From the NCBI GenBank assembly GCA_014529385.2, contig CM043962.1, forward strand, positions 126,572,970-126,636,969: a stretch of DNA of 64,000 bases. Reading direction: 5' to 3'. Origin of the DNA: Adiantum capillus-veneris (Eukaryota > Streptophyta > Polypodiopsida > Polypodiales > Pteridaceae). Position numbers and translations under genes: made by a program. The notes beneath the pieces were generated by a model, which worked only from the letters and a program-made list of their open reading frames with translations, was not told where the DNA came from and did no database searches. Every line of letters starts with the position of its first letter. Position 1 is the first letter of the stretch. This document shows, piece after piece, positions 1 to 10,555 of this stretch.

Positions 1-884
1 TCCAAAGCCTACATAATCAACTCAAATTCTGTATTTAGAATTTTATATTGATAAGCAATGAGTCTTCTTATGAAAAGCTACAAAATTTTAATCTTAGGAA
101 AAATTCAATCTCACAACCGTATTTTGGAAAATTTGAAGGGAATTTTGGAAATTTATGACAAATATTGGGAGTGTTTTGGAATTTTTGAAATTTGAGCGGT
201 ATTTTGGGAATTTCCACAAATTAGAGGGGTATTTTGGTAATTTTCCCAAAAAAATCCCCTATTGGAAACAGTCTGCGCCGGCAAAGAATACATTCTCATT
301 AGTTGCCCATGTTTTTGGGTCTCGATTATCAAATCCATTGAGAGCTACTCTTTCTCCTAGGCAACCATGGAGTAAACTTTTTGATCGATCCTGTTTAGCA
401 AAACTAGACTCACTAGTTGGGGAGGCAACTATCTATTTTGCACAAGAATTGGGATGTTTGTGAGAAAGTCGCTCGATTTTTTCTTTGCTCGAGAATGGTT
501 GCTCGCCGTTTGGTAAGACTCATATTTTTTAGCGAGCTTCACAGTGCGGGCCGGCTTTAAAAGACAATTTAAGATATAGCAATGCTTCATCGGCAACAAA
601 CTCAAAGAGTGTCTCACTAGCAACAAGAGTGACCAAAATTCTTGGTTCTTGCTCGAAATTACTATGGTTTTTTCCAACAACCCTTTACAAATTGAAGATG
701 TAATTATCACGGCTAATTATTGAAACCTGCAATGATTATTATGGCTATGGGCATCTAGCACTGCACATAGTCCCCATGGATTTTGACATCAATATGATGT
801 TTGATTTTGAACATCATATGCCCAGTCTTCCCAATGATGGCCGTGGTCGAATACTCTCATAAAGGTTACCCGCGCGGCTACATG
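1..884. other. Gene-free AT-rich flank with short A/T-rich repeats
   Basis: I see no supportable gene here. Between about 115 and 250 the sequence repeats irregular units of the type TATTTTGG-AATTT separated by short G-rich stretches. The short open frames on both strands show no recognisable motif and overlap each other antisense. Confidence 0.5.
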
Positions 885-2209
885 AGGAGATGATGGTTAT
901 GAATCTCTTGATATTCAGGAGTTTCAAGCACTTCAAGTACGCATATCTGCGATGGAGAAAAAATTTGCATCTTTGAATGATAATGTTACTAAATTATCCA
1001 CCTTAGTAGTGCAATATATGCAACAGTAGGCCACCGGCTCTGCTGATACCCATATGCAAGAGCAAGGCTCCAATTAGGGACAAGGTGCCCCTTTGATTTC
1101 TCTGCACTCTCTCACTCAAAAGGAGGTGGATGATTTGTTGAAAAATACAAAGATCACTAGATTGGAGGTTAAATAGGTCTGCTTGTGCATGTAAGTCTCC
1201 TTGGGACATTGGGGGAAGCACTTTTGAGGCTTTCCATGATAACATGAAATGCCCTAAGTTGTAAACAATTGAACTTGCTAGAGGCAAAAGGTTAAAATGG
1301 TTGGAATTTTTTATTTTATTTTCTTATGTTGCTTATGATGCACAAAGTAGACAAACTCTTAGACTCATTTTAAAAAAATCTCAAAGTTTCACTAACATAA
1401 TTAATTATACTAATTGTGTTTAAGTTTTTGAATGTCACTTATTGTGTTAGTTGTGTTTTTGCCTAATTATGTTTGAGTCTAGAATGTCAATGACATAAGG
1501 GAGAAGAAAGAGAGCACAATAAAAATGTGGTGAATATCTTTCTCAAAAAGTGGAAAGGAATTCATGATCTACGGCGTACTTTGTATGCAGTCAGCGCACT
1601 GCAAACAAGTTTGACATTAGACGGGAAGGCCTATATATGGTAGATGTCTCTCAAGGAGAAGAACATCATACCACAGACTTGGTCGGTCTTTGATACTGTA
1701 TTTAGAAAGGAATTTCTACCCACGAATGAAGTGAAAGAAATTGGTCATCTTGGGATAAGTTTCATGCGACAACATAAATCATTGTTGGAATGTATCTTGC
1801 ACTATCAAGATGTCATCCTCAAGCTAGAGGGGCTAGATACCTTTTAGCAAGTGTGTGGGTTTATTCGCGGTCTGACACCAGAGCTTAAGAAGCATGTCAA
1901 GACTCAGGATCCCAAAACGCTTGAGGAGGCCATAGTGCAAGCTCACATCCATGATGATCCTGATGATAAGTCACAGCACAATACTCATGTGCTTGACAAA
2001 TACATGGTAATACACGTACACAACCTAGGCACAATAAAAGAAAGTTTATAGTAGCCAGTTCAAAGGCGTCCAAGAAACCCAAGGGGTCTAGAGGGCCTCT
2101 CTCTACACAAGAGTTTGAGAAGGCAAAAAAAGAAAAGTCATGTTTTCAATGTTTGGGAAGCGGCCATTGGAAAAAGGATTGTCCCAAGGGGAAATCTGAT
2201 GCCCAGGGC
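885..2209 (+). pseudogene. Decayed Ty3/gypsy-type gag, 5' part (split by hAT element)
   Basis: This is a broken gag gene of an LTR retrotransposon. A coiled-coil-like N-terminal stretch lies at about 885-1030. A retrotransposon_gag-like core follows at about 1560-2050: a GKAYIW-type motif, then PQTWSVFDTVFRKEFLP, a Q-H-K-S-L-L-E-C segment and GLTPELKKHV. A CCHC zinc knuckle, CFQCLGSGHWKKDCPK, is encoded near 2139-2186. Stops and frame changes at about 1030, 1174, 1640 and 1848 separate the pieces, and an AT-rich interruption lies at about 1280-1560. The knuckle frame runs to GATGCCCAGGGC at 2209 and resumes in the same frame at 7841, so the gag was cut by the hAT insertion. Assignment to gag is firm; the lineage is not resolved. 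Confidence 0.75.
2202..2209 (+). repeat. Left 8-bp target-site duplication of hAT element
   Basis: CCCAGGGC here is repeated exactly at 7833-7840. Eight-bp duplications are the norm for hAT transposons. Removing the intervening DNA plus one copy rejoins the gag frame. Confidence 0.8.
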
Positions 2210-2229
2210 CTAAGTAGCATTATTCGTTA

Positions 2230-3560
2230 TTTGGACGACGAATAATACACAAATAATGGGTGTATTATTCATTGACCCAAATTATACACCCGTTTTATAC
2301 GGTGCCACGTCAACAAAATTGACCTCCCATATAACTTCTTAACTTTTCGATTGAAAATCTTTTCGATCGAAAAGAACTTTTTTTGAAGACATGTTCAATC
2401 GAAGACATGTTTGACCAAAAAAATCTATATCAAGCGGGAGCAATGCCCTCTTAAGCTCATTTGACATGACAAAAGGTAATCCATGTGAGAAACAAAATAG
2501 AAATAGTTTTTTTAACTTTGAAATCAATAAAATAGTTTGAAAATAAATTTATTTAGTAATATTTTAAACTGTTGATCAAAATTTGACTTTTTTTTTTTGA
2601 AGATCAAATAGTATAATCTATGTATGTTGTATAGAGCTTAGACTGTCACTCATTGCAAGGTGGCTATTTTAAAGGAGTCACTTGCTATGTGCTCAGTTTA
2701 CTCAGTAAATTAGAGATATAATTTAATTTAGGGTTTATCGATATTTGTAGAGTGTACTCTCATATGAGGTAATCAATTTGCAAAATATAATATAATAGAG
2801 GTTATTTTTATTTAGTTCAGTGTTCGATTTTGACATGCATAGATTTTCTCACTTCAAAGTAAACATAGGTACAATTTATTTGTCTTGTGTAGAGTCATTA
2901 CACTATGCTCTCACTGGAATTAAAATTTAGGAATATCATGTCCAAATATATTGATATTTAATTATCTTTATTTGGATTGCTAGATCTATCGTACTGTGTG
3001 ATCATACACGTGAAGCAACAGATAGATAATGCTCAAAGATCTACTGTGAAGTGTAAGAACATGTTCGCACTTCAGATAGATATGGCAATCGTCAAGATCT
3101 ACAATTGATTATCATGTTACAATGAGAATCATTTCCAAGACTTGATTAATATCATCAATTATCGTAATGTGTGAAATCCGTAAGCTTGCACTTTAGATAA
3201 ATTGTTATAGTAAAATGTGAAATGATGTGATTTATATCTATAGTTTTTTATAAGATAATGTGTGAAAGAGAAAAGCTTGCACTTTAAATAAATCGATGTA
3301 GTGCAATGTGAACATTGTGATTGAAATGTTTTGTTTTAAGTAATTCTGTCATTTTTTTGTTTGTAGTGATAGTTTGATTGCCATGAGTTTGTACATAGAG
3401 AGCGATAGACCATCATTGCTTATTGTAAATTGAATGTAGCGTGAGTCCAATTGATAATGTAGACAGATTTTGATCACTAGATTGATAGATAGAGCATTGT
3501 TTGTGTAGTTTGTTGCTTAAATTGTTTTTGACCTCAAAATTGAGAGCTGAATTTGTTGTT
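2230..3560. other. Non-coding left part of hAT element
   Basis: AT-rich sequence with no gene. It contains subterminal repeats of GATCGAAAA type and, from about 2990 to 3330, loosely repeated phrases of the type 'AATGTGTGAAA...GCTTGCACTTTA.ATAAAT' (near 3168, 3255 and 3283). This suggests short degenerate tandem duplication. Confidence 0.45.
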
Positions 3561-3569
3561 GCCAACAGA

Positions 3570-4895
3570 TTAAATTCAGTTGTTAGCATATTATCCTTGT
3601 GCAACACGGTGGAAGGACATGAGTGGCACAAGGCTACGTGCCGAGAAGAATACATCTTGGATTATATGCAAGTCTTGTGGCCACGAGTTCAGTGGTAATG
3701 CAACTAAAATCAAAGAGCATTTGTTTAAAGTCCCAGGCAATGTGTTGGAGTATACGGCCCAATCGAAACATATTCATGTTAGATTTCCCAAGTACTCATG
3801 CACATCAAAGAAGATTATTGTAGCTAAAAAGAAGGGTGGTGCTCCTAAAGAAGTTCCAGCAGATGTTGAAATGTCTATTGCCAATGAGGAGATGGAGCAT
3901 ACATATATACACAAGAAAATGATCATACTCCTCATTCAACTCCTCTTGATGGGCACACTTCAATGTCAGAAGCGGGCCCTAGCACTATAACTAAAGCTAG
4001 TAAAGCACCATCTAATGGACAGAGGCTCTATGAGGCGCTAGATAAGTAGTGGTTGCTTGAGTTGCACTTGAAATGGATGCAAGATTTTCTGGCGTGTGGT
4101 ATACCATTTCATGCTATGCGCAGCCCCATATTTCAAGAGGTTGTGATGAGCACAACTAAAAAAGGGGTTGTGCTTCTTGATTACAACAAGATGCTCACAA
4201 ATTATTATATAAAGTGAAAGATAGTATTGAAGCCATCCTCAAGCGCACAATGGTAGCCTTTGTTCCTGCATATGGTTGCACTATAGTGTTGGATGGATGG
4301 ACTAATTGTCAAAAAAATCCGCTAATCAGTGTGATGCTTATCAACCCTACAGGGTCCATGTGCGTAGAAGCTATTGACACCTCATTGAAAGAGAAGATGA
4401 GAGACTATCTAGAAAGGGTATATGAACATGCAATAGCAAGGATAGGTGGGCCAAAGCATGTGACTGCAATCATCACAGATAATACATCCAACTACAAAGT
4501 TGTAGGAAGGGTTATCCAAGTTAATTACCCAGAGAGGACATTGGTAAAATGACTTGCATAAAAAAAACTCTATTGGATGAAAATCATGTGGTGAAATTTA
4601 TCAGAGAGCATCAATTTTTGTATGCTCTTTTTGAACAAATTCACCTAATAAAAATTTACAGATATTTTGTGCTACAAGGCTTGCTACTGCATATTACGTT
4701 CTTGCCAGCTTGCAAGAACTGAAGCCCGCCTTGATTAAAACTATAGCTGATAAACAATGGAATGCATGGCTTAGCAAGTATCCTAGCTATTGTAGCGTTC
4801 TGAAGGAGATGATATGGTTGGTGTGTGTGACGTTGATGAAGATCTATGACTTAAGCCAAATAACTTTTGCTCAGTTTGATAACATTGCGCTATAG
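3570..4895 (+). pseudogene. hAT transposase remnant (BED zinc finger + DUF659 core)
   Basis: The reading frames at 3580-3990, about 3940-4210, 4214-4552, 4536-4680 and 4669-4895 together resemble a plant hAT transposase. The first holds a BED-type zinc finger: W-I-I-C-K-S-C, then SGNATKIKEHL and VPGNVLEY, where the family usually has a cysteine. Next comes DFLACGIPFHAMRSPIFQE, typical of the start of DUF659. The 4214-4552 frame carries GCTIVLDGWTN and HVTAIITDNTSNYK, the DGW and TDN motifs of the RNase-H-like catalytic core. FCATRLATAYYVLASLQEL near 4669 matches the TRFAT motif of these proteins. At least four frame changes or stops break it, and the C-terminal dimerisation domain is missing. 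Superfamily is fairly sure; nothing suggests activity. Confidence 0.75.
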
Positions 4896-4924
4896 AATAC
4901 AATGCTATGCTACTTGATGTTCAC

Positions 4925-5026
<102 letters not shown>

Positions 5027-5204
5027 TTACATTTACTTTTGCAATAAGAGTTAAAATTACTATTAGATACAGTACGATTTCTTTTTGAGAATACAAAAAG
5101 GGGGATATGAAGGGTAAATCAAACTCTGATATTACAAAAACTACAATAAAACACATTGGGTTCTTGAGAAAATAGATAGATGTAAGTGAGGGGGTTGCTT
5201 AAGC

Positions 5205-6255
5205 CAATGATTTTGTCAACTCGTCCAATTGGTCATCTATGTTGAACTCAACACTCCTAGCCTTAGGAGATTGGTCTGTAAGTCCTCATTTCAAAGGACC
5301 AACCTTGTCTAGGAGAGGTCCATACAGCGAGGTGTATTGTTGTAGCTTTGCTTGGGCCTCCGATAGCTCTAGCTCAAGCTCAAGGATTTGGCCGTGCAAC
5401 ATGTTAGGTGTCTCTCCTTTGCTTGCAAGATCTTGACCCTAGCTCTATATGGCTGCCATTCCAAAAATGTGAAATGAGCATTGGACGCTCCACGTGACGT
5501 ACCATGGCAAGTTCATAAATAATGCCATGATGAGTGATATCCAAAACTGTGGCTTTTGGCTTTGTCTTTAACCTACTAATTTAGTGTGGGTCCATGCCAG
5601 TGGACTTTGAAGATCTTTGCAGCATGCACTGGATCTTTAAATGCAGGATGGGTGACACCTACATGCTCATGTGTGCCTACCTTCCTTCTCCCAAATATGG
5701 AGCTTGTATGTTGAAGATTGCAATATCTGAAAAAAGATGTAATACAGGGGGGGCCTGTGACTGTTCTAAAGTGATAGCCGCACTAGAAGCAATCTCTGCT
5801 CTAATGCTGGCTCCTGGATCTTTGGAAACACTAGAAGATTTGGCTTCCACTCTTGTACGTTTTTCTTGATCTTTCAAGGCTCTCCTTGAGCTCATTATAC
5901 AAATGTTGCACAAGTTGTATGGGAGTAGCTATGCCTGGAAAAAAAGTAATTTTAGGATTTTTTAGTTCCTAAAAAGTCCTTGCGATCTTCCCATTAGACT
6001 ACTTGACTATGTTCAATAATGAACCTGCTGTCATTAGAGATATGTCAAAAGAAGTGTTTCTCAGATACAAACTTCATTAAAGTCTCTGTAAACTAGTGAT
6101 AATGCTCCAAAGATAAATGGTTTACGCAGCGTGGAAGCTTGGCCTCTGACATGTAATGAAAGTGGTGTACTATAATCTTGAAGGTGAGCCTTTGCTGGTG
6201 TCTCCCCTATCTGTAAGATATAATTTGAAAGCATAAACATTATGATATAAATGCA
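5205..6255 (-). pseudogene. Exon-like pieces of an unrecognised coiled-coil gene, antisense inside hAT element
   Basis: Reading the minus strand from about 6255 down, several coding-like blocks are preceded by plausible acceptors. One starts after TATCTTACAG near 6215 and reads GETPAKAHLQDYSTPLSLHV, then a segment ending SLVYRDFNE. Another starts after a T-rich tract ending CCAG near 5935 and reads GIATPIQLVQHLYNELKESL, a likely helix. A third, at about 5440-5205, reads ILELELELSEAQAKLQQYTS and continues into SPKARSVEFNIDDQLDEL after a stop. The composition is that of a coiled-coil plant protein, but I do not recognise the family. Position within the transposon boundaries suggests gene-fragment capture or a nested insertion. 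Splice sites are inferred by eye. Confidence 0.4.
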
Positions 6256-6379
6256 AACTATCAAAATCATGTCATGATTGTGAACCATATAATTTGTTGC
6301 CAAAAATACTATGTTATGATTGAAAATCCTACACTATACAAAAAATGATTCAAAGTCAAGGAAAAACAAAGCACATACA

Positions 6380-6431
6380 AAGAGAGAGAGAGAGAGAGAG
6401 GGGGGGGGGGGGGGGGGGGGGGGGGGAGAGA
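6380..6431 (+). repeat. (GA)n followed by poly-G run
   Basis: A GA dinucleotide run passes directly into an uninterrupted run of about 25 G and then back to GAGAGA. It is low complexity. Long G runs are also assembly-error prone. Confidence 0.9.
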
Positions 6432-6619
6432 GGTGAACGGCCCAGGAGTGTGAGGTACGCTCATCACAAGAACTAGACCATGTTCTGTGCGCAGGGGGGA
6501 ATGTAGAACGTTAGAGAATACACATAAGCCGTCAAAGAAGCGTACATGTGAACAACCCAACTTGTGTGAGGTACACTCAACACATCCCTTGGACGCTATT
6601 GTAATGCTTATTGATAATT

Positions 6620-7150
6620 TAACCAATCTAATCCTTGATTAAGTGTGTGGAACTCACACCACAACCATCAGTGAACAACTCTTAACAATCTCAAATTTAG
6701 GTGAAACATTGTATGTATCTACATCCAAGAAAACCTCAAATCGTCTAGTGATGAATAATGGTGTACCTACGAACTAGAAAGTAGAAGGGTAATGCGCATC
6801 CTGCTAAGATGAAGAGGGCATATGTATGCATCGCTCCACTCTTAGGTTGGCGAGTGTAACCCTCATATTTCTATGTAGTAATAATGATAATGTGACCTAA
6901 TCTAATCCTTGATGAAGTGTGTGGAACTCACAACACAACGATTAGCGAACAACTTAACAATCTCATGTACATGCCAGACATCATATGTTTCTACATTTAA
7001 GACAATGCTAAGTCATCTAGTGATGAACAATGGCGTGTGTATGGAGTTTGAAGCACAAGGGTAACTCGTGTGTCACACGAAGATGAAGAGGGCATGAAGT
7101 ATGCATCTCTCCACTCTTTGTTTAATGAGCAACACTCTTGTGTTGCTATG
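6620..7150 (+). repeat. Two imperfect tandem copies of a ~274-bp unit
   Basis: The phrase TCTAATCCTTGATTAAGTG, followed by TGGAACTCACA(C/A)CACAAC and a similar downstream course, starts at 6627 and again at 6901. Both copies then carry a 'GATGAA(G/C)AATGG(T/C)GT...AAGATGAAGAGGGCAT...CATC(G/T)CTCCACTCTT' block. Unit identity is moderate. A shorter duplication follows: 'CTCT(A/T)(C/T)GGTGAGAGA(T/G)A.AACTA..(T/A)CACCACACGAGT' occurs near 7270 and 7451. Confidence 0.7.
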
Positions 7151-7832
7151 TAGTACAGACAATCATGTGTCATGATCTAGAATTGAGAATCCTATAGATC
7201 ACGCTGAAGTGAGAGGTGTAGCATCATGCCTACTGCACTCCAGAAGTCGACCATTAAATTCTAACTCATCTCTACGGTGAGAGATAAACTATTTCACCAC
7301 ACGAGTAAGAATTTAAGTTTGTCCTAAAACCCTTCCCTGAAGTGAGCCATGTGGCTACACAATATGTAAAGAGCTACTAAATTCTACTCATTTCTAGAGT
7401 AAGTTGTATGGCTGCACACCACGAAGTGGCCTATAGTCTGCAAGCCAACTCTATGGTGAGAGAGAAACTACTACACCACACGAGTCTAGCACAACATACA
7501 AAAACAAGTTAATACGCGTAATCAAGTGAAAAATTATACCTCAATAGTGCTTTGCCTATTGGTGGGTTGCAGTGTAGCTAAGTGACCTCTTCTACTAATA
7601 GTCTCTCAAGATTTGACAATGCAAGAGGCCATTTTGATCGAAATCGATGACTGTTCATTTTATAAGTATTTTCTTCAATCAAAAGATCTTTTGATCAAAG
7701 TCTTTTTCAACCAAAAAATATTTTGAACAAAAAAAGAAAAATACGGGTATTCAGATAATATTTGGGATTACGACGTATAATAGCATTTTATACCTATAAT
7801 TCTTTAGAAACAAGCGTATAAATGCAACCCAT
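7150..7832. other. Non-coding right part of hAT element
   Basis: I see no coding region. The last 200 bp are AT-rich with TTTGATC/GATCAAA motifs that mirror the left subterminal region and lead into the right inverted repeat. Confidence 0.5.
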
Positions 7833-7840
7833 CCCAGGGC
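7833..7840 (+). repeat. Right 8-bp target-site duplication of hAT element
   Basis: An exact copy of CCCAGGGC at 2202-2209. It is followed by AAGGAGAGAGCAGTGC, which continues the gag reading frame interrupted on the left side. Confidence 0.8.
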
Positions 7841-8405
7841 AAGGAGAGAGCAGTGCACATGGTGCAGCTATTGCCTCTTGACTCCATGTTTCTCCAATGT
7901 GGAGGTAACACACATTGAGGTGGTGCATGGATGATGTATAAAAACTTCCATGTGGCAGCAGACCTTTGGTCCATATGAGCTAATGTGCATGCACAGATCT
8001 ATTCAAGGGCACAAGGTGTGTATCTTGGTAGGTGCCAAGTTGTGGGACATTCAAGTGAGAGTTGTACCATTGGGAATTCAAGGGTATGCCATATCCTTGC
8101 ATTTGGGACTTTTAGCTTAAGGGGTGTTTAAACATGGACCAATGGTGGTAGCCATAGCTATACCCTCTAAAAGGTAGGGTCGTAGGGGGCCTGGGGGCCT
8201 ATTTGTTCCCCTCATCATAGCTTTGTCCCCTAGAAAGAGAGAGAAGAGGGGGACGGGGGGCTTTCCCTAGGCGTCCATAAAGTAACCCTAAGATTTTTAT
8301 TTTCATTTTAAATCTCTAAATCTCACTTTTCACTCCCAAAAGCTCCCCTAACTAAATACATGGTCAAAACACTATTTTCTTTGACCAAGTGCATGAATAG
8401 TAATA
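7841..8405 (+). pseudogene. Continuation of decayed gag/gag-pol downstream of hAT element
   Basis: Joined to the knuckle frame at the target duplication, this sequence reads on for about 25 codons (KERAVHMVQLLPLDSMFLQC) before a stop at about 7917. After that the frame is degenerate and I cannot identify a protease or reverse transcriptase. The stretch from 8150 to 8405 shows no gene. Confidence 0.45.
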
Positions 8406-8417
8406 TTCAAGTATCAT

Positions 8418-8602
8418 TTGTGCATTTTTTATGTCCTAGGGTGTAAACAAAGTCAAAAAAAGGAAACAAGGGAGGTGGACACAAGGACACACATATCAGC
8501 CAAACAAGGATCCTTGTTTGACTGATCTGTGCACCCTTGTGGCCACCCCCCCTTTTTGCCTTTTCTAGCATTGATTGTACCCTAGGACACCAAAAATGCA
8601 CA
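8418..8602. mobile_element. Fold-back (MITE-like) element, ~185 bp, copy 1
   Basis: The sequence forms one long inverted repeat. The left arm starts GTGCATTTTT and CCTAGGGTGTA; the right arm ends with TACCCTAGGACACC and AAAAATGCAC. The centre is a perfect palindrome, CAAACAAGGATCCTTGTTTG, at about 8502-8521. Outside the palindrome the arms pair imperfectly. No coding sequence. This is the layout of a fold-back MITE; the superfamily is unknown. Confidence 0.65.
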
Positions 8603-8696
8603 GATTATGCTTGAATTTATTTAGATGTTGTACACCCCTCTCTCCTGGAGCCAAAACTGAGTTGTTGCACTAACACTTGATTTTATAAGAGATATG

Positions 8697-8832
8697 TGCA
8701 TTTCTGGCGTCTTGGGGTGCAGACAAGGGCAAGAAAAGGTAAAAAGGGGGGTGGCCACAAGGGTGTGTAGATCAGCCAAATAGGGAACCCCTTGTCTGCA
8801 CCCCAGGACACCAAAAATGGACAGGTTATGCT
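8697..8832. mobile_element. Fold-back (MITE-like) element, partial copy 2
   Basis: GTGCATTTCTGGCGTCTTGG, GGGGTGGCCACAAGGGTGTG and CACCCCAGGACACCAAAAAT match arms of the copy at 8418-8602. Part of the right arm is deleted, so the hairpin is shorter. In both copies the right arm runs into ATGGACAGGTTATGCTTGAA or its variant, so the flanking duplication may exceed the hairpin itself. Confidence 0.6.
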
Positions 8833-8892
8833 TGAATTTTATTGTTCATGCACATACTCGCCATCTTCACCCTTCACCCTTTAGTCCTTGTG

Positions 8893-8911
8893 TCCCCAGC
8901 AACGGCACCAT
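8893..8911 (-). other. Candidate primer binding site (Athila/Tat-like)
   Basis: On the minus strand this reads TGGTGCCGTTGCTGGGGAC, close to the TGGCGCCGTTGCCGGGGA primer site common in plant Athila/Tat-type gypsy elements. It directly abuts an LTR-like block ending in CA. The C-to-T and G-to-A differences are consistent with decay. Confidence 0.5.
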
Positions 8912-9036
8912 TGTTACGAGAGCGAATCACACGACCTATAAAATGCATGCTGGTAGGAAATAGGACAAAGCTAAATAGATAATTAAGTATCTTACTTAAT
9001 GGAGAGAGAGAAATTTTCACACATGAGAGATTATAG

Positions 9037-9078
<42 letters not shown>

Positions 9079-9601
9079 ACACGATATATGTGGTTCACCC
9101 AATGTGGGCTACATCCATGGGAAAGGATTCACTCAATGGCTTTAGTACTTCAAACAAGAAGTAGGTTACAAAGGGATTATACCCTTAATAGAGCTCCTGC
9201 CTTGCTTCACTCTCACCGCCTCAAACCCACCTTGTTGCATCAACTTCCCACTCTAAAATGTGTGTAGAAATGGACTCCTTTTATAGGCCAAAAGTGTTGT
9301 CCTCTCTCATGAGAGGCAGCCATGTGTAGATACCCTTGTGTAGACAAGTCCAAATTGGACTCTTTAATCCACCCATATGTGGCTGCCCTTGAGAAGACAA
9401 GTCCGCATTTGAAATCGGCCACCGGCCATTACTTCTGACCACCGCCCCCACTGGCCATTAACTTTCGGCCATCACCCGATCGGCCATTTTCCGACCACTT
9501 TTTGGCTATCGTCCGGTCATAATATTTCGGTGAAAATGAATATTTTGGCGAATAATTTTTCTTCACACACGATGGCTTCTCCTCATAACGGGGGCCTTAC
9601 A
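8912..9601 (-). mobile_element. LTR (minus orientation) with adjacent PBS, ~690 bp
   Basis: On the minus strand the block starts TGTAAGGCCCCCGTTATGAG and ends ...CTCGTAACA, immediately before the primer-binding-like motif, giving TG...CA ends. It contains a (CT)n tract in the sense direction about 130 bp from its 3' end. I found no matching internal coding region on the minus strand below 8890 and no partner LTR, so this is a stranded or heavily truncated LTR. The 5' boundary is an estimate. Confidence 0.5.
9039..9077 (+). repeat. (GA)n microsatellite in LTR
   Basis: An uninterrupted GA run. It reads CT in the sense strand of the surrounding minus-oriented LTR. Confidence 0.95.
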
Positions 9602-10555
9602 AATGTGCATTTTTAATACAAAAAATTACAAGGGTTAAATCAAGCTCCATACTTAACACATGCAACACAACCTAGATCAACATAATGTTAGTCGAGGACA
9701 CAGATGACATGATAGGCGCTCAGAGGCAATCTCTTTAGCTTGTCGGACTGAGACCATCCCACGCATACAACACTCTGGAAGGCCAACTAAACCACAATCT
9801 AGAATCTCGCTACTCTCAACCACACCACCCAACCCGCATACACACAAATGGAAGGAAACTCACTAAACCATACCAGAATCGTATGAACCTTAAGGAAGAC
9901 CTTCCCCTCACCAGGATACACTTGTTCAAAACTCTCTACACTCAAAACCCTCACTCTAGACCCATCTGCAAAACACATATATGAAGACACAGCAGTATTT
10001 TGGAAGTGCCCGAAACTGAAATCTATGAGTACCTATGCGTAGCTTATGTCACCGAGATTCTAATGACTACTTGCAAGTAGAAAACAACCATCGTTTGATA
10101 CACTTATGACCACAAATGGCTCGTAGATGCGTTTTGCATGCTTTGTCTCGCGTGGAATGCTTGGCGTTGATGCATAGCTCTCATCGAGCCTAGCGCGATG
10201 GTGTTGTCAATTCTCCAATGTGATGAGCAAGCGGGGAGTAGCGCCAGTATGAAGCTCACGTGCTCTCTCTTCCTCTCTCACACATAGTCGGCAGTAGCTT
10301 AAAACTTGATTATGATCAAAGTTTTCTTTACAAAATGACCTAGGTACCTTATATACTAAGACTACCATAGGTTAAACCTGAAATAGAGTTCAAAGGGTCA
10401 AAATGGCTTTGTATTTACAATCTAGAAGTGCCATTGCACACCGGCTTCTGCAACTAGACTAGATACTTATTACAAATGATGTTTATAACCATAATCCGTA
10501 TCATTTTATAACTCTCAACAAATAAGGCTTTATTGAGTTATGTCGTGTTGTTGAC
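9602..10555. other. No gene recognised
   Basis: Mixed-composition sequence without a coding pattern I can support on either strand. The short frames of 60-63 codons lack motifs. Confidence 0.5.
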
